Positions 11,661 through 23,631 of a stretch of DNA of 64,000 nt are shown one piece after another. The stretch comes from Humulus lupulus (taxonomy: Eukaryota > Streptophyta > Magnoliopsida > Rosales > Cannabaceae): contig NC_084795.1 in NCBI RefSeq assembly GCF_963169125.1, forward strand, positions 94,360,911 to 94,424,910, in the 5' to 3' direction. The notes below the pieces were generated by a model. It was given only the letters and a program-made list of their open reading frames with translations, ran no database searches and was not told the origin of the DNA. The first letter of the stretch is position 1; the number at the start of each line of letters is the position of its first letter. Both the position numbers and the translations under genes were made by a program.

Positions 11661-13754
11661 CACACCACACTACACCAATCTCTCTCATTTCCAATAAACT
11701 CCATTTATTTTTTTTTTCTTTCAACTATTTGAATACTAACTTTTTATACACATAATATTAACATGAAATGAATAGGTGAAGGGTCTCTCATAATAGTAAC
11801 TATCATTAGAAAGCAATCATATTCAATATCTTTCTTTTCTATAAATAAACTATAAACACATCTTCCTGTTTTTTATGTTTAGCTAAATTATAATTACAAT
11901 AATTAGTAATTTTGGTGTGAATCATTCCCATCACACATTTTATTTTAGTTAATTAGTGTACTTTTTTTAAAATTAATAAATTTAAACCATTAATTTTAAA
12001 TAATTATAATAATGTCTTTTAAAATTAGAAATAACAACCGATAAGGTATAAGTAAGATATATCTATTTCATGATCTTCTTTTATAAAAAAAAAATCTATT
12101 ATTTTATGGGTGCACGTATTATTACTCTTTTATAACTAAGTTTTAGGTATTGCCTTAATACATATACACTGCCTACAAGTAATTTTACCCTAGTAAATTT
12201 TTTTTTAAAAAAAACTAACACAACTATAATTTTCAAAATATAAGTCAATAATATGCAAAGTGAAAATTCATAATTAGATACATCATATTTGCACGACATG
12301 TATTTATATTTAGAAAAATATACTAATAATTGTAAATTAAAAAAAATTAAACAATTCTTTAATGCATATTTTAAACTTTTAAATTAAAAATATTATGTTT
12401 GAATGTAGATATATAAAATTTTGTAAAAAAAAATAGATATGTAAAATAATAATATTCATATATATATATATATTTAATTGGGTAGGGTAGGTTACACCTA
12501 TATACATACCCTACTCTAAACATGCATCAAGTACATCCTCTCATTAACTCTAAATTATGGGGGTAATACTCTACTCTATGGGTAGGGTACCCAAGAATAA
12601 AAAAAAATTTGGGTAAAATTGCCATCTTTATTCAAATCTCTCCCTACCCTACAAATAAATAAATTATATTCAATAACAATATAGCTAAATCAAAATCTAA
12701 ACTAGATCATGTATACCTAAATTATTATCAAAATTTGTTCTATAGATAGATTCATACAAGTGTAAATATATTTCTCTAATAAAATCATGTACAAATTCGA
12801 TGTAAATGAATCTTAATTTCTTGTATTGGTGCTTAGTTTGTCAACATGTTTTTATCTCAGCCTCTTTGTTGTAAGAGTATATATCAGGCATTTTAGTCGG
12901 GTTATGGCATATTTAAATCAACCAAATATAAACATCAAGTTGCAAGAATTCAAATTTAATCCGTCTAAATAAAGAAAAAAAAAAGTTTACTCCATCTAAC
13001 AGTTTGAGCGGATTTTTTAGTGTTCAAATAATTAGATTCAATAAACTAAACAAATATAATATACATCTTTCAAACTTAAAAACATTATTCTAAATTTATT
13101 ATTTAAAACCTTAAAAATTATATGTAATATTACATATAATTTATGTAATAAAATATATATTAATGAAAAAAAATTATTATTCGATCTATTTTGGTTATAA
13201 CGGGTGAGTTGATATAATTCTCAACCCGTCCAATATAATAATTGGGCGGTTTAAATTTTCTTTAGGTTATTCAATTTGGTTTAGTTTGGGCAATTTATTT
13301 AGATTGGGCGACTTCCAAAAACTTTTATACAATCCTATTTTGTTGTTTGTTCTTAATAGTCGACTGAGAAAACAAAAATTTGTTTGCTTCTTTAATAAAT
13401 AATTATTTTATTTAGAATCTAAGCAAAAACAAAATACTACATTTATTTAGAATGACTTTACAAATATTTAAAATAAATCATTTTATTTAAGATTTTTTTA
13501 ATAATTAGTTTTTTTTCTTAAATTTGAGTTTAAATTTAGTTTTTTATTTTTATCAAAAAGATTAATAATTTTTTTATTTTTTATTTTTTTAAATATCCAG
13601 TAATAATTCATTGATTAAAATTAAATTAAGAGTATTTAGGTCATATATAAAAATATGTTAATCAAAATCTAGTCTAGAATTTCTATTTCATTTTCTTCTA
13701 AAACAATTGAGACCAAAATTCTAAATTAGTATAAAACATAACAAAGGGAGCAAA
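11661..13754. other. AT-rich intergenic DNA
   Basis: Non-coding and dense in stops. It contains a small hAT-like remnant (12478-12632) and weak GGGCGG/CCCGTCC-type blocks at about 13200-13320 that resemble decayed hAT subterminal sequence. No gene is recognised. Confidence 0.45.
12478..12632. mobile_element. Remnant of a small hAT-type MITE
   Basis: GGGTAGGGTA and TACCCTACTC blocks alternate, and the right edge, read in reverse complement, is TAAAGATGGCAATTTTACCC. This resembles the TAGGGATGNNAATTTTACCC terminus of plant hAT MITEs, a version of which also occurs at 42944. The left terminus is not recognisable, so the copy is truncated or decayed. Confidence 0.4.
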
Positions 13755-14115
13755 AAATAGTATATACCTTGATTAATTTAAATCATGGTTAAGAGAATTT
13801 TTAGAGGTATTTTAGATAGACATCTTAACCTGGATACTTGAAATTAAGATAATCTTCCTTCTAAAATTTATCATCATTAAGTGCTTGGTAATAAATTAAG
13901 ATAATCTTTCTTATACAATTTATCATCATCATTTAGTGCTTGATAATAAATATAATTTGCATACATATAAGAAAATGCGAGAGAGATAGGGATTATAAAT
14001 TGTACAAGGAAGATTATCTTAATTTCAAGTATTTGGTTTTAAAATGTCTATTTAAAATATTGTACATCTTCAAAAATCTCATAACCATACCTTGAATCAA
14101 TTATGTATAACTCCA
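13755..14115. mobile_element. Small foldback MITE
   Basis: An imperfect inverted repeat of about 100 bp per arm. The left arm contains ATGGTTAAGAGAATTTTTAG, TAGATAGACAT and ACTTGAAATTAAGATAATCT. The right arm carries the reverse complements AGATTATCTTAATTTCAAGT, ATGTCTATTTAAAATA and AAAATCTCATAACCAT. A tandem-like doubling of TTATCATCATTAAGTGCTTG with TTATCATCATCATTTAGTGC sits in the left-centre. No coding capacity and no clear target duplication; superfamily unknown. Confidence 0.6.
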
Positions 14116-15411
14116 ACTATATACATATAATCAATCAATTCTCAAATTATAACTCCAATTATTAGAGAGATATCAATATAAAAAATAAAAAAAAAGTGCC
14201 AAAAGAATTTTAAAAAGGGAGCACATATATTGCAAGCCACACTTAAAAACAATTCTTGTTTGGATTTTGTGTTGGTTTTGATGAGTATCCTTTACCAACC
14301 TACTAAGCACTTTGTGATTAAGTGATTAAGATAAGCCTCCTAATCAAGGGCAAGAACTAGAAGGGTATGCCATGCCGGGAAGTTGGAAGTTGGAAGTTGG
14401 CACTTGGCATGTGGAATGTGGCCCATTTTATCAAAGATGACCACAACTTTGATGTGTGGGCACCACTTGTTTATTTGTTTTGTGAATTATATAGGCAGGG
14501 CCATATCACTCACTCAACTTATTGAACACCATTTAACATGATTTGATGTAACTTGTTTTTACCTACAAATTCGACTTGCAATTAATGAACTGTATATATC
14601 TGTACTATTATAATGGATAGGTTATACACTAAAATCTCCATATATACACACACATTCAAACTAATGAATTGAGCTATTTCAACATGTCAATGGAGTTTGT
14701 TTGTTTGTTTTTGTTTTTGTGGAAATGTCAATGGAGTTCGTATCATAATGTGAAGATGAGAATAATTTCTCTTCATTTTTATTTCATTGTTTCTGTACCT
14801 ACTTTTTTATGCGTCGATCCACAAAGTTTTTTTCAAAATTAAATTTTGTTATCTTTAATTTTTTTTATTGGTTGTTAGCTTTTATTAATATTAGGAATTT
14901 TCAATTGTAAATTTAAGATATGTTAGAAGTTGTGCTAAAAATATAGCTTTTATCAAATTTGATATAATAATTATTGGAGTCCGACATGGAAACAATATAT
15001 GATTATGAAAAATACAACTAACCTTATATAAGAAAAGATACTCCCGATTCTGTATGGACTTCACTTTTCAAATTTGGTAATATGATAGTAGAGATGTGGT
15101 TAACCTTTCATTGCATTGTAGAAATTGATACATTTTGCTGCAATTTATTAAATGTTAAACCTATTGGATTAATTAATATATATAAAATAATTTAATATCA
15201 AAATTAAAAAAATCAATGACAATTCATTTTAATTAGTTAAATATTTTTAAATAACTTTAATTAAAATACATTAAAAATTACTAAAATATGAAGAAAAAAA
15301 ATCTAAATACTATTTTAAATAAATTATAATTAAAAACTAAAATCCTAAGATCTTCGATAACTTAACATGAATGGCTCTTTTGATCATAGACTCAAGTGAT
15401 GATCCTCTTAG
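14116..15411. other. AT-rich intergenic DNA left of the CACTA element
   Basis: No gene recognised. A short GTTGGAAGTTGGAAGTTGGC direct repeat lies near 14382. The TAG at 15409-15411 is the left target duplication of the CACTA element. Confidence 0.45.
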
Positions 15412-15419
15412 CATCGCAA

Positions 15420-15760
15420 GAAAAAAGGTTATTTGCGGCGATATATATTTGCGACAAATAATAGTTTCTACTGCAAATAAAAACATTATTAGTTAAGAGT
15501 AATATTAGCAGTCATATGACGTTATTTGCAGCAAATATTTTCGTCACAAATAATGAAAAAGTGGTAAATAATATTGGAGGGAAAATCTCGCAGTCATTTA
15601 TTCAACAATTATTTACAGCGGTATTATTATTAATAATTCGCCGCAAATACGTTTAGGGTTTCTAAATGAGTTATTGAAACGACGTCGTGTGCCTGATTTG
15701 CGGCGTTTTTCTTTGGTTATTTGCGGCGAATAGGTTCGCCGCAAATAATGGGTTGCATAA
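15420..15760. repeat. Left subterminal repeat array of the CACTA element
   Basis: At least seven copies in both orientations of a motif close to TTATTTGCGGCGAA, for example near 15429, 15519, 15643 and 15717-15747, including a pair facing each other around 15718-15750. Known role in CACTA elements: transposase-accessory protein binding. The match to the right-end array (41940-42260) supports their belonging to one element. Confidence 0.8.
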
Positions 15761-15795
15761 ACAAAACCGTCCCCCTTCTTCTTCCTCATTTCTGA

Positions 15796-15799
<4 letters not shown>

Positions 15800-15838
<39 letters not shown>
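15800..15838. repeat. (CT)n microsatellite
   Basis: Uninterrupted CT dinucleotide run inside the CACTA 5' region. It generates low-complexity SLSLSL/REREREer-type ORFs on both strands that are not genes. Confidence 0.9.
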
Positions 15839-15841
<3 letters not shown>

Positions 15842-15859
15842 TCCGATTGCCCCACGACC

Positions 15860-18800
15860 TGTAACGTCCTACGTTTTTGGGTACCTTTAAACGACTCGGG
15901 TCGGAATTTTTCCCCCGGGTTAAGAATATTATTTTAAATAATATTATATTTTGTTTGTAAGTATTCCATGAGTTATTGCTAGCCAAAATATGAATTTTGT
16001 GATTTTAAAAGTCAAGATAAGACTTTATGTCCTGGACCGACACAAAAACCCTGATCGGGTAAAAATCTCAGAAAATAAAATGAAAAATCATGGCAATTAT
16101 ATTTTGGGCATAAAATACATTCATAAAAGTTAAAGTTTGGTCAAAAATAATAAACCTAAAAGAAAATGGAAATTTTAAGGCATTTTGTGGTAAATGCCTA
16201 ATTTTGCCGAAATGGGGAATTTTATTCCATGAATGGACCTTAGGTTAAATTTTATTTTGTGGTTAATTAAATTAAATATGAGAGACATTTAATTTAATTA
16301 ATTAATAGTAAGTTTGGTGATTAAAACTTAATGAGAGTGAAAAAGGTGTAAGAAGTCAAGTGGGCAAGTGGGTAGAAAAGCACTCAAGTGTTTTGTGATA
16401 TTTTGAAGAGTTGTGTGAGCCATTCTAACCCCCAAATCCGACCACTCTCCCTCCCTCATTCACTCTCATCTGATTTTTGAAGACTCTCTCAAGTGTTCTC
16501 TCCATTTGCAACCCCAAGAACACCAAAGAAACTTGGAAGCTAAGTCTTGGTCTAGGAAGGGTTTTCCCTAAGGTAAAGTTTCATTAATCTAGACTTTTGT
16601 AAAGTTTTAAGCATAGAGTTTCAAATAGCTAATTGACTATGTTGTTGGGGGAAGTTTGTTAGGGTTTTTGAAAGGTTTTGAAGGAGTCAAAGCTTATAGG
16701 AAGGTCCAAACCTTAAGCAAGAACACCAAAGAGGTAAAAAGTTTACTTTTGATGATTTTGTTGTAGGGTTTTTAGTTTTAAGCATTATTTTGTATATCTA
16801 ATGCTTAGAGTTTCTTGTTGATGATGTAATAAGGTTATGGTAGTTGTTTAATAATTTTTATGATGCATGAGTATTGATTTTTGAAAATGGGAACCAAAAC
16901 CCCCAAGGGTTTTGTAGGATACCCTAAAACAAAACATGTTTTGAGCTGTGACTTCCAAGGGGTCAAGCAGCCACTGTATATTGTTTTTGTAAAATTAAAT
17001 TGTACTGTGATGTTGTTGAGATTGAGTACATAAAATTGAGCTTTTGAAACACAAAAAAATGTTTAGAAATGAGTAAGTTATGCTATTTCAAAGATTAGGT
17101 AAAAAACTGTTTTTTCGTATTCTTATTTTTGGAACCAAGTTTGGACAGCCACTGTATAGGTCAAATGAACCCAGTTTTTTCTAAAATTTTGTGGACATAT
17201 TACTTGCATAACCTATTATTCCACTGTAAAATTTGGTAAGAAAATATTGAACGGTTTGAAAGTTATTAACTGTCAAAGTTTGAAAAAAAATAAGGACTTG
17301 AAAATAATGTCATTTTTACCTCATTGTTGGAAAATGATTTCACCAATCAAAAATGCTCATTTTGACCTAAGATTTTTCAAAGACCTAAATGGCATAACAA
17401 AAATGGAATTGGGAAATTTTGGTAACAATTGGGTAAGTAAATTTCAAGTTATGAACTAACGAAATATGTAGTTAAAAATGTGAAAAATAGGTTTTTCACA
17501 CATAGTGTAAAAATGAGATTTTGGAACATAAGGTAAAAAGTAAAATTTTGTTTATTTCAAGATATAAAATGGTAAGTCTTGAAATCATATTTTCACTAAA
17601 ATTTACCCTTTGAGTTTAAATGAATTATTTTTATTAAAGAGTTTTTATTCTTTCTAAAAATAAGAGATTTAATTTATTAATAGTTAATAAATTAAAAGAG
17701 GGATTAAAACCCTATATTTTGAGAAAAATAATTAAATAAATTATTTTCCTAGTAAGTAAAATTGATTAATTGCTTTTGGAAAATTAATTAGTCAAGATGA
17801 GAAATTTATAACGGTTTTCCTAATTAAGACAAATTAGGCAATTTTCTTAAAACGGTTTTTAGATATTAAAACATAAGAAAAATAAAAGGAAAATTTAAAG
17901 AGTTTATTTTCTTTAAAAATAATTAAGGAATTTATTTGTATTTTCTGGATATAATACCGGCTAAAATCTTACATATTTTAACCAACTAGTCGAAAGTGCG
18001 GGTTAATAGCGATACCTGGAAAGAATAAGATTTTTAGCGGATTGTGGGAAATACCATTGTGATACCCGAGCCTAGGTATCGAGACCTTAGGATAGGTCTC
18101 CCCGAGACTTAAGGTTTAGTCTCGAATATTTTGTATAACTTTCCTTAATAAGTTTAAAACCAAATAAGGATTGTAAATCCTTACAAATGACTTTTATTAA
18201 AATGACCAAACTGCCCAAAATAATAATAATGAATTATGAGTGCCATAATTAATCCGAGTATACTGTATGGATAACTACAGTATTGGCTAAGCGTAACTGG
18301 ACTGAACGTTGGAGGGTGAAAACTTGCTGAGCGCTAAGGACTCCAAGTAAGTCAACTTATATTGTATGGCTGCAACATGAAATGATTATTGTCTTGTATG
18401 TTAGTATAGGGATACATGCATATACATAGGCTGTCATAGAAAGTTGCTTAGAGACGTTAGTCTAGTGAGTGCTGATTTAGAAAATATGAACGGTAGAAGT
18501 CCGTCATATCCTAGACGGTTGATCCCCGTCACACTGCTTGATTTTATTTATGTCCGGTTCATTACCGAGACGAGTGGCCATGAGATGAGGATAAGCTGGT
18601 TAAACCTAGGGGCGCCAAGATAAATGGGACCTAGGGGCCCTCATGCTTACTTAATCATTGGACGGTTAGAATCCGAGCAAGTGCTCTGATAAGTTATTCC
18701 CGGATAGCAGCCGTGAATATTGGCCATTCCGTGAGAGTGCCTAGAGATACTAGGGGTTGCCAAGATAGAGTGAGGTTGAACACCCTAGGGGCAGCTGCTC

Positions 18801-19759
18801 ACCAGCACCACTGATTAACATAGAAGTCTCCATAAAACCGTGTAAATTGGATTACACTCTTGAATATGTAGCGATGCCCTAAGTAGCACAATAGTTACCC
18901 TTGATGAGAATATTTATTGGCTAGATCTTAGTGTGGGGACTCAGTTCTCTTTTACAGATTAGCAATTATGTTGGAGGGCGCATTACGCATGAATTGTTGG
19001 AAATTGTCGAGCGTTGGTCTCGAATGATTTGGTGATATAATATATCTGCTTGCTCTGGGATTTTCTGAGTGCAGGGATATAATTGTTGATAAGATATAGT
19101 TGTGATATAATATATCTGCTTGCTCTGGGATTTTCTGAGTGCAGGGATATAATTGTTGATAAGATATAGTTGTGATATAATATATCTGCTTGCTCTGGGA
19201 TTTTCTGAGTGCAGGGATATAATTGTTGATAAGATATAGTTGTGATATAATATATCTGCTTGTTCTGGGATTTTTCTGAGTGCAGGATTTTTATCTAGTT
19301 ACGAATTAATTTATCATTGGTTATCAGGCATGACCATAAGTTTGCCAGGACGCTTTAGCGTTCTTGAAATTGATTGTTTAGGGTCCGGATGGGTCCGGAA
19401 CCCTAATTCTCTACATGCTTTGTTTGAAAGTTGATCTTACTAAGAGTTTTCGCTTACCTAGTTGTTTCATGTTGTAGGTAAGAGCAAGGGCAAGGCAGAG
19501 TAGTGAGCGCTAGAGTCTTCCTTGCAAATGTACATGTGGACCGACCTTTTGGGAAGCCGTTTTATTTTTGGAAATGTTGTGTAATTTTCCTAAACTAGGC
19601 TCACTCTACTCTTTATAAAATATGTTGAAACTAAATGTTAAGTATGGCCATACGACTTTTTAAAAAGTTTTTTTTTTTATACGGGTTTTTGAGACATTTT
19701 GTTAAATGAAAACATTTATATTTCCGCATTATCGAGTCTTGAAAATCCGGGTCGTTACA
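15860..19759. mobile_element. 3.9 kb solo LTR-like insertion (gypsy type)
   Basis: It begins TGTAACGTCC and ends GGGTCGTTACA, flanked on both sides by CGACC (15855-15859 and 19760-19764), a 5-bp duplication as made by LTR-retrotransposon integrase. No gag or pol domain is readable in any frame and I found no internal direct LTR pair, so the simplest reading is a solo LTR left after LTR-LTR recombination. TGTAACG...CGTTACA termini and a multi-kilobase LTR are seen in Tekay/Del-type chromoviruses; that assignment is inference. It contains a 70-bp tandem repeat (19033-19289). Confidence 0.7.
19033..19289. repeat. 70-bp tandem repeat, about 3.7 copies
   Basis: Copies start at 19033, 19103, 19173 and 19243 with exact 70-bp spacing. 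The first three are virtually identical and the last diverges (an extra T and a lost tail). Each contains TATCTGCTTGCTCTGGGATT and TGAGTGCAGGGATATAATTG. Near-identity means recent expansion or homogenisation within an otherwise old insertion. Confidence 0.95.
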
Positions 19760-19764
19760 CGACC

Positions 19765-21309
19765 GCCCCAGCCACCACCTCCTCCACCGTGGAGTGCCCC
19801 CACAACCGCCCCAACCACCCACCCCACGACCGCCCCAGCCATTGCCCCCACCTCCTCCTCCTCCTCGTCTCTCTCACTCTCTCTGTGTAAAAAATTTGGG
19901 TTCTCCACCCCGACCCCATTCTGGTGACCACAAGACAGTAACAACCACCACTAGAAATTTTGGGTATATATTTTTAGTATTTTAGTTTTTGAATTTTGTT
20001 TTGTATGTTTCTCTCTCTAACTCTCACTTTTCTTTGTATTGGCATAATCAGCATCACCCACCACCACCAGTGGCTCCGCCTACAACCACCACTACCACTA
20101 GCGGCTCCGCCTACGACCACCACCACCATTGATGTTGCAGCATTGGACAGAGGTATATATTTTTTTAATTTCTTGTGTTTTTTTTTTTTTTTTTTTTGTT
20201 TTGTTAATGTTAATTAAAATAAATAATATTAGCTATATTGTAATTAGGTTGTGAGAAATTTTTGTGGCAATAGTATTTTAATGTTGTTAAATAATAAATA
20301 TAATTAGAGTTGCAAAATGAAATAATGAATTAGATTATAAATTTTTGTTGTTGTTAAAGTTAGAATACATGTATAAGTTTTATTTGTTTATTGTTGATTT
20401 GAATGTTTTATATGTTAATTAGGTTTTTGTTAGTGCATGTTAGATTCTTTTTTTATTTTTATATATGGTATGTAATATTATTGGTAAATGTATATTGTGA
20501 TTATATCCTTGGACTATTCTGTGACTGTTATTAACAGGTTTTAAATTTTTGGATAGGTTAGAATATAGTCGTTATGCTACTGAAATTTTGGTAGGTTTAG
20601 AAAATTTAAAAATATAAATTAATTACTTTAATTTATAATTAATAAAATTGTAACAAAAAAAAAATAATAAGATTAAATTGAAGGTAATAAAAATTTGACT
20701 ACAAAAAAAAAATATCTTATTTATATTATTAGTTAAATTATTTGAAAAATATAATTAATTTTTTTAATTCATAATTAATAAAATTTAACATTAACAAATA
20801 AAATTATCACTAAATATTTTTATTAAGAAGACTATTATTAAAGATTAACACAATGTCACATCAATTAATAAAAGAACTAATTTATTTTATAATCAATATA
20901 TAATTAAACTTTAACAAATAAAATAAGTAACAAAATTAAACTATAGGTAGTAAATTTGGATTATCAAAATAATAATAAATTTGTTTTGCTTTTCTTTGAT
21001 AATAAGACTTTTTTTTATAACTAATTCATAAATGTCATAAAACTAAATAAATCATAAGACCATTTTTTATTTGTCTTGATTTTCTTTGGTAGAAAAATTT
21101 TATTACCAAAGATATAATAGAACGGCTATTATCACATATTGATCATTTTTTAATTATTTGTAATCACTAAATACCTTAGACCCATTCGGAGAGGCTGAGT
21201 CAGTATACCTTTCCGACTTATCCATGACTTTTTATCTGCATGGATAGTTTGAGTATGTACTCTTAATATGAAACAATATTAATAATGATTTATTGGTGTA
21301 TCGTAGATG
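19765..21309 (+). other. CACTA 5' internal region (non-coding)
   Basis: Proline/threonine-like C-rich low-complexity DNA (19765-19870) precedes a short imperfect minisatellite (TGGCTCCGCCTACNACCACC-type units, 20070-20130) and then about 1.1 kb of AT-rich DNA resembling an intron. ORFs here are low-complexity. It lies between the left CACTA terminus and the transposase exon. Confidence 0.45.
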
Positions 21310-21772
21310 TTGATCGATAAGAGTTTGACGTTTTTGAGAAATCGTAATAGTGATGAGTATTGGAACGGTCTCCAAGTCTTTATGAATTTGACAAAGCAAC
21401 ACAAAGACTGTGATTGAAATATTAGATATCCATGTCTGAAATGCCTAAACTCGAGGTTCCATTGCCCGGATACGATAGAGGGACATATCTTTCGATGAGG
21501 TTTTCAAGAAAGTTATCAACAGTGGATTTTCCATGGAGAGTTGGACGAAGATGTTGTCGATGAGTTAGTCGAGGATAATGAAGATGCAGATAAGATGATC
21601 AACGTCATTGACGATTTCATCTTATCGGGAAATACAAAGGAAGCAGATGAGGCGAATGGTAGTCGAATGGGTCAGTAATACGATGAGATGTTCGACGAGA
21701 TTGAAGCCGAGTTGTATCCGGGTTGCGATTGGATATCTTCCCTTAACTTTTTGGCAAAGTTGATGCACTTGA
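21310..21772 (+). pseudogene. CACTA TNP2-type transposase, N-terminal fragment
   Basis: Translation from an ATG at 21308-21310 shows the plant transposase-associated domain: YWNGLQVFMNL, then PCLKCLNS, GHIF, SYQQWIFHGE, followed by an acidic stretch and FLAKLMHLK at the copia A insertion point. In-frame stops occur at about 21416, 21496 and 21677. The reading resumes after copia A at 40826 with FDELLKFLKFAFPKD, as expected for TNP2. Transposase role (cutting element ends) is known for the family; this copy cannot make it. Confidence 0.8.
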
Positions 21773-23631
21773 TGTTAGGAAAACTTATACATGATTTTAT
21801 TTTATTTTCATGTAGATCTAATATTAAACAAATTAATATGAGATAACCTACAACATGTTTCTAAAATTGAATTCAAAGAGAAACAAAGATAAGAATACTT
21901 ACAGTATACGCAGCGGAATGAATGAGTCCTTCCTTCAGTTTCTCTAACTCTTGTATCCTTTCTGTCGCAGAGTATTATCAAGAAACTGAACCGTTCTTCT
22001 AATTTCTTCACAACCTTCCAATGTATCCTTAAAATCACCTAGACTAGTGTGGGCAATTCACAACACATGAGATACATACAGAGAGAGGAAGGGAAAAGAA
22101 TAAAGAGTCTTAGAAAAGGACTTGTGTTTAGAGAAAATCTAAAACCTATCAGAAAATCTGACTTGTGACTTGTCAAACTTGTGTTTTGATTTCTCTCTAA
22201 GCACTCATTTTATAGACTCAATTAGGTCATTTAATTTAATTAAAAAAATTAATAAAATAATAGCCAATTAACAGCCCTAGGTCGAAATTATCATGGGTTT
22301 TAGGCCTGTGAAATTTCTCATTTGATTATAAGCTCATTGGACTTAAAATCAAGGCATGTATTATTTTCTATTGATTTAATTAATTAAATAATTATTTAAA
22401 TCCTTTATCAAATTAATTATTTATAATTTGAACATTGATTTAAACTTATTTATTAATTTAGATACCAATTTATCTTAATTAACAAATCTGCCCTAATTTT
22501 TCTTTTCCTCTTTAAATTACATAACTCTGTGAAACTATCCAAAATTAACCTGGTCAACTTTGATAATTCTGATTGATAATCAAATCAATTAATTGAGACT
22601 ATCTAGATAACTTTATCCAAGGTAGAATGGGGACCATGGTCCTATGAAATCAAGCTCCAATAAGTTATCAAAAATCTAACAAATAAATTTACTAACTTAT
22701 TAATTCCTCGTGACTCCACTATAGACTCGAAATTGCACTCTTGAATTCATAGAACGCTCTATAACAAATATAGACACGCTATTAATTATCCATTGTTACA
22801 ACCACAATTGTCACTCAATCCTCTATAGACGGTCTACAATGAGATGGGACTAAAATACCGTGTTACCCCTCATTGTATTTTATCCTTAAAACGCTTAGTT
22901 CCTTGTAAATGATATTTGAGTAAACTAATTTAATTACTGAAATGAGATCTCTATCATTTAACACCTTGAACAACACTAAAAAGAAACCATCATTTCACTT
23001 CTTCATCAGAAGCTATAGATGTTCATTTCTATGATTAACACTCCCACTCAATTATACTACCGAGTTCCCAAGATGTAAGTATAGGCTAGTCCGTAGGGTA
23101 AGCTGGTAACGAACAAGTCAAAGAACTCAAATAATACAATCAGTTAGAATACTAATCACTCAAAATTGAGATTGAATTGACCTATGACCAACTATATGAT
23201 ATGACTAGAATAGATAATAACGGTATGTTTACTTATCTTATCAATTGTCAATATCGGTCCAATCCAATGTAATAAATACATCTGATCTTATCTACTTTGC
23301 TAATGTTCTGGAAAGAATATAACACTGTAATGTGTAAGTAGATCATATCGTAGATTGGCAAATCGGTGTAAATCTTGTGCACTGACTAATCTTAGGACTA
23401 ACTTATTTTGAACATATAATCATATTTATATTCAACTGTGATTACGTCACTATAAATAAGATTAGCTATATGCTTGGGATTTAATAGAATTTTATATTAA
23501 ACAAATAATCATGAAAATAAAACATGTGAGCAAAGTGATTGACCGAGTCAAAAAATTATTTCTATTCTTTTATGGATAATAAATGATATTACAAAGAATT
23601 TGGGTTTTAGTTAGGGCATAAAACCCCAACA
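21773..23631 (-). repeat. 3' LTR of copia A
   Basis: 1859 bp, complete. On the minus strand it begins TGTTGGGGTTTTATGCCC after a polypurine tract (AAGTGGGAGTT, 23632-23650 region) and ends TTTTCCTAACA. It keeps the empty site for the hAT insertion (ATCTTATC followed by TACTTTGC near 23284). Confidence 0.9.

Noticed and set aside
11208..11663. ORFs on both strands upstream of SPL6
   Set aside because: Low-complexity serine/proline or lysine/glutamate readings of a CT-rich region that better fits a 5' leader.
15613..15986. Overlapping ORFs rich in SLSLSL or REREREr
   Set aside because: Produced by the (CT)n microsatellite on both strands.
19033..19289. Possible CRISPR or satellite array
   Set aside because: Head-to-tail 70-bp units without spacers and only about 3.7 copies; a local tandem duplication within an LTR.
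19631..19985. Proline- and glycine-rich overlapping ORFs
   Set aside because: Low-complexity C-rich DNA at the edge of the solo LTR, reading on both strands with no conserved domain.
21808..22038. 76-codon ORF, repeated at 33490-33720
   Set aside because: Lies inside the two copia A LTRs; apparent conservation is only LTR identity.
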